Origin: Humulus lupulus
Taxonomy: Eukaryota > Streptophyta > Magnoliopsida > Rosales > Cannabaceae
Direction: 5' to 3'
DNA length: 64,000 bases
NCBI RefSeq assembly: GCF_963169125.1
Contig: NC_084796.1
Span: 91,806,888-91,870,887 of the forward strand
Shown here: positions 57,417-64,000 of the stretch, piece by piece
Layout: each line of letters starts with the position of its first letter
Numbering within the stretch: the first letter of the stretch is position 1
The notes under the pieces: model-generated
Databases searched by the model: none
What the model was told of the DNA's origin: nothing
What the model saw: the letters and a program-made list of their open reading frames with translations, nothing else
Made by a program: the position numbers and the translations under genes

Positions 57417-60400
57417 ATGCATGACCCCTGGGGAGGTGAGAGACCAATAGATGACAATCTTATTGCTTTGTTGTTCGAGGATCAAGAACAACCTTCTTTG
57501 CCTTATCCTGAGCCTTTGGCTTTACAATAAAACCCTCCGACCAGTCCTCCACACAACCAATCGAACATAGGTCGTGTCAAATATATTGCTTGTAGGAGAA
57601 AGAAAACAATAGATTCACCTTCTATCTAGCCGGCAACAAACGCCGAGGGTCCTTCAAACAACCCTCATCCTCGTGATGGCCCTCGAGCAGAGGTAGACTG
57701 GTACATTGACCCTCCTAGCATCATATCGACCAGGATGGTGGAAAAATACCCCAAGAAGTATGGGATTTATGGGATTACCCTATACAAACCAACACCTGAC
57801 CGGAGGGCAAACGTACTCGGAGGTGCCTACAAGGCCTGGTCGAGGTATCACATTGAAGGAGGGGCAGTCTTACCCTTGCATGACTTTTTCCGAGGGGTGG
57901 CCAATTATTTCGAGGTTGCCCCTTTCCAAATAACACCCAACGGATATAGAGTACTTTCAGCACTCTATATCCTATATAACCACAAAAAATGGCCTGTGCA
58001 TACTCCACATGAGATCAACTATCTGTTCGATCTCAAATCCAACCCCAACCAGATCAACACGGAGCTCTTCCAATTTTGCCACTAGAAATCTGCTCGCACA
58101 TTCTTGAGTGATATTGCCTACAAGTCTAATGTAGGATGGTACTTCTAAGAGTACTTCCTTACAACCGACATAGTTGCTGACAACCTGGCATTCACACAAG
58201 TAGGTAAACTTTTAACCTCTGATCGACCTTTAACTAGTCATTTTTTCGTCTTTCCTTGTCCTTAGTTGTCTTGTGCTGCATCTAGGTCCATGGTACCGAC
58301 CAAACCCCATTGCAGAGATGGGGATAAGAGCCGTAGCCTTGGCCAGGATGACCAATATAGAAAAAAACGTCAAGGAGCTGGTCACGGAGAGCAATTTAAG
58401 GTTGGTCAGCCTTTTAGCACCTCACCAGGATGTGAGGGAACAAATATCCTCGAGCAGCAGCAAGATGTGTCACAAACCCAGAGGCGGCAACCAACGGGAG
58501 TGACCATCCGAGAGCCAACTCCTAGCACTAGAGCTGCTAATACCCCTACCTAACATGGGAGGGGAAAACAAAATCTACCTGAATACATCGGCCTTATACT
58601 CGAATCCTTAGATAAGAATGGTATAGATTTCTCTGCACTTTTTTACTAGCATTAAATTAAAAACGCAGAGAAAAGGTTAAAATGAGTCTGAAACACGAAG
58701 TGGGAAAAAATAGACTTTTCTCCGCGGTTCCATAAAGAAAACCACAGAGAAAAGTGTACCACTTTTCTCCGCAGTTTTCTATACAAAACCCCAGAGAAAA
58801 GGGTACCTTTCTCTGCGGTTTTGTTTATGGAACCGCGGAGAAACTTTTCTCTGCAGTTTTCTTTATGGAATTGCGGAGAAAACCTTTACCCTACATAAAA
58901 CCCTTGACTCACAGCCTTACTCATTCTTCTAATTTCTTCCACTTTGGCAGACCCGAGAGGAACGACGCAACCCTTCTTCCCCAGCCACGATTAGTGCTCT
59001 TTTCACCTTTTTGTTTTTTTTGTTTTTTTTCACTTTCTTCCATATTTAGGCTACAACTCATGTAAATATACATATATATATATATTGATTTGTTTTGAAG
59101 TTTTAGGGAAAAAATGAAGATATATTAATTGAGTATAATGTGTTTTGAATGTATGTTTATAGGGTGATTTTCAAGTTTTTTTCCAACGTTTTTTAACGTT
59201 TGTGAAGGATTAAAAGACATTTTTATTGTTCAAATCAGGTATTGATCACTAAAACTTAACTTTTTTTTTTGTTATTTTTATATTATTTATCTAGTTTATA
59301 TGTATTTTGATAATGTTAATATCAATTATGTTTACTCCTTAAAATGTATTGTATTTGACATAATTTTTTATATTTTTTATGATATATATATAATATTGAA
59401 AATTAGTTATCAAATTAGGTTATAATATTGAAAAAATATATATAATCGGAATTGAAAATAATTATATATAATCGAAATTGAAAAATAATTTTTTTTATTA
59501 AAATGGCTTTCTCTGCGGTTGTATTAACAAAACCGCGGAGAAAGGTACCCTTTTCTCTGCGGTTGTGTTGAATAAACCGCAGAGAAAAGGGTACCTTTCT
59601 CCGTGGTTTTTTTCAACACAACCGTAGAGAAAAGTGTGGCTTTTCTCCGCGGTTTTCGTACCACTTTTCTCTGCGGTCGAATACACTGCGCTTTTCAATA
59701 CTCTCGAAAACCGCAGTGTATTAAGTAAAAAAACCGCAGAGAAAGACCTTTTTTGTAGTAGTGATTTCTTAACATATCTGCTCGTTTGTTTTTGTTTTGC
59801 AGTCATGCCATCTGACGATGCTTTCCACATGTACACCTCTGCAGACGCTCCTCTGAGTAGGAAGAAATTGAACTAAACAACACCCTAGAGAAGGTAGTGG
59901 AGAGCCCTCCAGAGAAAGAGCTCGACCAGAGGACCCTGTAGCTTCAGCTCCGTCTAAATCAACTACACCTCCTCCTCCTCCTCCTTGCACTGTTCCTTCC
60001 ACCAACCAGGCAGAAAGGTCTCTAGCTCTAGATTTATTGAGCAATGCTTATAGCTCAACAAATGAAAACCTGTAGAGATTGTCTAAGCACCGTTGCAGCC
60101 AAGAGGCCTTTTCTTGTCTTCCTGCATTGAAACCCAGCTAGGTCCTTGCTCATGGATTCAACGAACTGCTCAGTGTAAGTTTCTTCTGTATTTTGTTCTA
60201 GTTGAACAACATTTCCTTTGATTAGCTCTAAAAAATTCTTTCTTCTATTGCTCGCAGGGTATCCTAACCATGAACAATGGTTGGCGTTGCGTCGAGAAGG
60301 TCGATGCAAAACATGCCGAGGAGATCAAAGCCTGTGAGAAGAAGGTTAAGGCGCTTGAAGACAAAGTTACTAGTTTAACCGATGAGCTGAAGAAGAGCCA

Positions 60401-60831
60401 AGAAGAGCTGGCCAAAGCTGTTGCTACCAAGGAGAAGTTTAAAGAAGCTTGGAGACTAACTATAAGGAAGTAGCTAAGCTTCAAGAAGATTTGGAGGCCA
60501 AGATGAAGGAGGCCACTTGTCTGGAGGAACAAGTTAAGCTGCTTGAGGAGAAAAATTCCCAAAACATGGAGAGGTTCTGAGGAGCTACATTTAACTCCTC
60601 CTACTTGTTTTCGAAGAACAATCCGGAGGCAAATTTTGACTATCTTCCTGAGTAAATAAGACAAGTTGAACTCGCAAAGTGTGCTGCTCGCCAAGAGGAG
60701 GAAAGGAATGCTCAGAATGCCTCGAATTCTCCTGAAATCTCTCTGGTGAAAGGCATTGATGGTGTTGAAGAAGATGCTGGAACATCAGCCGATCAGCAGT
60801 CTTAGCAGGACCCTCCTCCAGCTGCACAGTG
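57417..60831 (+). pseudogene. Antisense four-exon gene of element F (Transposase_28-like, coiled coil)
   Basis: Exon 1 (57417-58203) opens MHDPWGGERPIDDNLIALL and holds KYPKKYGIYGITLYKPT, DFFRGVANYFEVAPFQITP, GYRVLSALYILYNHKKWP and INYLFDLKSNPNQ. Intron 1 is 58204-58315 and joins in frame to EMGIRAVALARMTNIEKNV (exon 2 to 58620). Intron 2 (58621-59802) contains a CACTA-like insertion. Exon 3 (59803-60174) opens VMPSDDAFHMYTSADAP. Intron 3 is 60175-60257. Exon 4 reads GILTMNNGWRCVEKVDAKH and a long coiled coil. Stops in exon 1 (near 57527, 57628, 58081, 58147) and later show decay. The Transposase_28-like family has unknown function; the gene lies opposite to pol. Confidence 0.72.
58636..59763. 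mobile_element. CACTA-3: small CACTA-like insertion in intron 2 of the antisense gene
   Basis: The right terminus ...TTTTTTGTAGTAGTG reads CACTACTACAAAAAA on the other strand, a typical CACTA tip. Both subterminal zones are filled with copies of TTTCTCTGCGGTTTTGT or its complement (58680-58885 and 59510-59755). The left tip is less sure: CACTTTTTTACTAGC at 58636 fits the first bases only, and the flanking triplets (CTG and ATT) do not match. The middle (59070-59500) is AT-rich with no coding frame. Confidence 0.6.
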
Positions 60832-61502
60832 ACTTTTTTATTCATGTAATTAAAACATACGAACAACATTTCATAATGTTAAGACAATTGCCTAAGGCAG
60901 CTTTTTCCTTTTAATTATTTTAATTACATCCGAGCAGCAATTGCTCGCGATGTAAAGACATTTCATTGTGATATTATAATATACTAATTGCTATTATAAC
61001 ATCTGCTCATATGACCAAACTTAGCATAACACTTTGTTAAGATTTCACAAAATTAACTAAATTTTTTGAAAAATACTCTAAGTGGCGTAGTTTGCTTTCC
61101 TTTATTTTGTTCGTGTGTATACATATCTCTGTTGATATGCTTTGCTCACTTAGTATCATATATGCCCCCAAGTGATCGAGGAGCTCAAGGTTCTCGGTCA
61201 CTTGCCATGACCAAGTCTTGTTCAAACATTACCGCTTGCGTACTTTATAAACAATTAATTATAATATAGCGAAACAACACACGTAATGAGCAAATACTTG
61301 TAATAAATACACTAATTGGCAAGAATAACAGGTTGCGCACAGTTCCTCTTATTTCTCATAATAGAATGGACAAAATCGTGTCTGTACTAGTGATCAAAAT
61401 TGTTCTAACACTTATAAGCGACCAATCATTAACTGACCAGCCCTTGTTCACAAACTTGTAAAAAGTAAAATTAATACAAGCCAACTCATTAAAAAGAATT
61501 AT
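60832..61502. other. Non-coding spacer between the antisense gene and IN (element F)
   Basis: It aligns with 27631-28299 of element C (GTAATGAGCAAATACTTG, TGCCCCCAAGTGATCGAGG). No independent gene. The presumed 3' ends of the two converging transcripts lie here. Confidence 0.45.
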
Positions 61503-62720
61503 TTATTGATGATAATTGCCCAGGTGTTCTCCATTCCAATAGCGAGGAGCGAGATCTCCATTTAAGAGAGCAAGTTTATATGTTCCTGATTGAAGGATTT
61601 CTTCAATTTGATATGGACCTTCCCAATTCAGACCGAGTACTCCAACATTCTGGTCATGAGTGTTGAGAAAAACTCTTCTAAGTACCAAATCTCCCACGTC
61701 AAAATTTCTTTCGCGTACTTTAGAGTTAAAATATCAAGCAATGTTTTGTTGGTAAGATGCAACTCAAAGTTGAGCCTACTTGCGTCTTTTGTTGACCAAG
61801 TCCAAAGACTCCATTAATATTTGGTTATTCGTGCTTTGGTTGTATGTTAGCCTTCTATGCGATGGTGGGTTTAGTTCAACGGTTAGCATAGCTTCATACC
61901 CATAGGCCAAAGAAAATGGCATATGGCCTGTTGCTGTTCGGTGAGATGTCCTATAGGACCAGAGTACTTCTGGAAATTGTTCTGGTCATGCTCATTTTGC
62001 TTCTTCGTGCCTTTTCCTCAGTGTGTCCTTCAGAGTTTCGTTAATGGCTTCAACTTGTCCGTTGGCTTGTGGATGAGCAACTAACGAAAAAACTCTTTGT
62101 AATACCATGCCGCTCATAGAAATCAATGAATAGATCGTTGTCAAATTGTGTTCCATTATCTGAGACAATTTTTCTTGGCAACCCATATCGACATATAATG
62201 TTTTTGATGACGAAATCCAATACTTTCTTGGTCATGATTGTTGCGAGTCGCTCAGCTTCGGCCCACTTAGTAAAGTAGTCAATAACAACTACTGCATACT
62301 TGACATTCCCTTTTCCCATAGGCAAAGACCCAATCAGGTCAATTCCGCAGACTGCGAAAGGTCGTGGGCTTTGCATATGTTTAAGCTCATTTGGGGCTAT
62401 TCATGGTATCTTGGAAAATCTTTGGCACTTATCACACTTTTTAACAAATTCCATAGAGTCTTCAATCATGGTAGGCCAGAAATATCCTTGTCGTAGAATC
62501 TTCTTTGACAAACTTTTCCCCCAGCGTGATCTCCGCAGAAACCTTCATGTACTTCTTGCATCAAGTTCTTAGATTTTTCCTTGGAGACACACTGTAGTAA
62601 AGGCGTTGAGTATCCTCATCTATACAAGATTCTATTGACCAAAATAAACCGAGCCATTGTCTTTGAAGTGTCCTCGCCTTATTCCTATCTGCTGGTGATC
62701 TCCAGTCGCCCTACTACCAA
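61503..62720 (-). pseudogene. pol: pol integrase of element F
   Basis: Minus strand: the core at 62376-62050 reads WGIDLI-type CGIDLIGSLPMGKGNVKYA, DYFTKWAEAERLAT and SDNGTQFDNDLF, then shifts frame before VAHPQANGQVEAINETLKD, so both Asp and the Glu of the DDE triad are visible. The tail at 61697-61503 reads MGDLVLRRVFLNTHDQNVG, then LNWEGPYQIEEILQSGTYKL, a clear GPY/F module. The zinc-finger region (62600-62400) is recognisable but broken. It corresponds to 28300-29430 of element C and is better preserved at its C-terminus. Confidence 0.82.
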
Positions 62721-62765
62721 TACGTCTGAAGAGTCCATATAGAAGGGGATGTCATGCTAGAGGGG

Positions 62766-64000
62766 TTGCTGTAGTGCACCAATTTTTTTTTTAGATTATT
62801 TAAATTTTTTTGTGATTTACTTGATTTAAATGTTAAGTGTGATGAATTGTTTTATTTAAGTGTTGTTATTTTATTGGGTTGATTATTTGTTTTATTTGAT
62901 TGTTTATTATTTTATTTAATTGTTAGAATTGTTTGGTTAATTAATTTAATAAGTGAATAATTGTGTAACATGTTATTTTACTATTAGTGTTACATTTTAA
63001 TTAAGTGTGACAATTGATGTGATTATGTGAGCTATGGTGGAATGCACTAAGGTGCATGATAGATAGTAATGCACCCTAGTGATTTAGTGTGTGCTAGTGC
63101 ATGGTAGCATGGTGCACATGTGTAGATTTTCTACACATTTTATGTTTCCTTATTTTAGATTTTATTTGAGTTAATTTATTTTAAAAAAAAAAAGAAAAAA
63201 GAAAGGGAAGAAGAGGGCTTGGGCGTGTGACCTAGTGGGAAAGGAATGATTTCCTTAAAGTGATAAAAATCAAAAATTGAAGATAATAATTATTTTGGGG
63301 ATAGGCATGATCATTTTTATTCCTTTATATCTTTTTAAATAAAGAGAAATTAAGAGAAAATAAAGGAGAAATGGAAACTTACCTTATTGTGTTAGGGGAG
63401 ACTTTATGGGAGGATTTTGATAAAGGGGATAAGAAAGGAGAGAAGAGCCATTGCTCTTGGGTGGCTGCCGTGACCTAGAGAGAGAGAGAGAGAGAGTGGC
63501 GTGTAGAGAGAGAGAGAGAGAGAGGAAGAAAGAAAGAAAGGAAGAAGGAAGAAGAAGGTGAAGAGGAACCCCTCTTAGAGTATGTCCTCTTGTTATTCTC
63601 ATTTGTATAATCTCTTTTTATTGATATATGTCATTGACTTGTTTTATTTTCTTGTGTGTGTTTGGGTTCTTTCATCTCCTCATGGTGGTTTTCCAATAAA
63701 AACCCTAGGCTTGAACAAGGGTGTGGAGTTTGGGTATTGATCTTTTGTGTTCTTGATTTTACAATCAAGAGAGGTAATGGTCTTTTCTTAGCCCTTATAT
63801 TGTTTTTGGTGGGTTGTCTATGAGGTTTTGTTAATGATGTTATGGTTGATTTTGGTAGGATTGGTGTATAGGATTTGTATATTGTGAGAGTATGATTTGT
63901 GTTAAAAAGGGTTGTGATGTTGATTTTGCTATGCATAAAAGTTGTGATAATCTATGAGTGCATGTATGGTGATTTCGGCCTAGGCTTACCCAAGGGTGTT
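62766..64000. other. Non-coding sequence, probably the start of another LTR-type repeat
   Basis: Homology to element F ends near 62765. The next bases GCTGTAGTGCACC could hold an LTR tip (TGTAGTGCACC). The region is AT-rich, with a GA microsatellite and a leader-like stretch (63540-63780), and no coding frame that I can assign. The opposite-strand ORFs at 63384 and 63631 come from the microsatellite and low-complexity sequence. The right end lies outside the window. Confidence 0.35.
63475..63523. repeat. (GA)n microsatellite
   Basis: Two GA runs are separated by TGGCGTGT, followed by an AAAG-rich tract to about 63555. Confidence 0.9.

Larger units (their letters stand above)
55942..62765 (-). 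mobile_element. Element F: truncated relative of element C
   Basis: It has the same arrangement as the 3' half of element C on the minus strand: integrase, spacer, antisense spliced gene on the plus strand, purine tract, 3' LTR. Sequence similarity to C is evident in every part. Homology ends near 62765 inside the region upstream of integrase, so RT, gag and the 5' LTR are missing or lie beyond later insertions outside the window. A CACTA-like insertion sits at 58636-59763. Confidence 0.8.

Noticed and set aside
57706..58553. Separate small genes in overlapping frames
   Set aside because: They are parts or shadows of the antisense gene of element F, explained by its introns and frame-breaking mutations.
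63384..63936. Minus-strand ORFs near the right edge
   Set aside because: They are Ser/Leu- and Thr/Lys-rich low-complexity frames driven by the GA microsatellite and AT-rich flank.

Overview
The window looks like a repeat-rich stretch of a plant nuclear genome, most probably a eudicot. It is AT-rich and dominated by plant Ty3/gypsy elements of the Tat and Athila type, which are recognised by archaeal-type RNase H, purine tracts, primer sites and typical gag motifs. CACTA DNA transposons and large solo LTRs fill much of the rest. I found no convincing intact host gene, no tRNA, no rRNA and no CRISPR array. Every coding stretch is a retroelement gene or a captured gene fragment, and almost all are broken by stops or frameshifts. 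The species cannot be fixed from this sequence.

Left part (1-11864). A Tat-type element (D, 1-4182, plus orientation) has kept gag, an antisense ORF and a 3' LTR but has no visible pol. After unassigned DNA comes a non-autonomous CACTA element (5781-10390, TSD ATA). Inside it sits a 1.1 kb foldback element (8588-9673) whose arms are built from CATCGATG-like repeats.

Centre left (11865-33006). Element C is a structurally complete Tat-type element on the minus strand, with two 582/583 bp LTRs and a GAAGG target duplication. It carries gag-PR-RT-RNaseH-aRNaseH-IN on the minus strand. A four-exon gene lies on the opposite strand between IN and the 3' LTR. Two later insertions sit in that antisense gene: an 8.0 kb CACTA element (13852-21889, TSD GGA) carrying exon pieces resembling MON2, importin-11 and MAP70 genes, and a 3.8 kb solo-LTR-like element (22643-26471, TSD CGTTG).

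Centre right (33012-50052). An LTR-like sequence is interrupted by a solo LTR (34716-37087, TSD CATAT). Then comes a second Tat-like lineage (B, gag to IN on the plus strand), which has a different primer site from C. B is broken in IN by non-coding DNA that contains another solo LTR (46350-48795, TSD GATCC). It is followed by an IN tail joined to a second RT fragment (E).

Right part (50053-64000). An Athila-like element has an LTR, a decayed primer site and only gag. It is interrupted by an LTR-like unit ending at 54580, and then by element F, a relative of C in the same orientation. F keeps its 3' LTR, the spliced antisense gene (with a CACTA-like insertion in intron 2) and an IN pseudogene, and breaks off near 62765. 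The last 1.2 kb is non-coding sequence that runs past the window edge.

The most interesting content is the antisense gene found in three elements, with matching exon-intron borders in C and F; the exon-capturing CACTA element; and the foldback element made of palindromic repeats.
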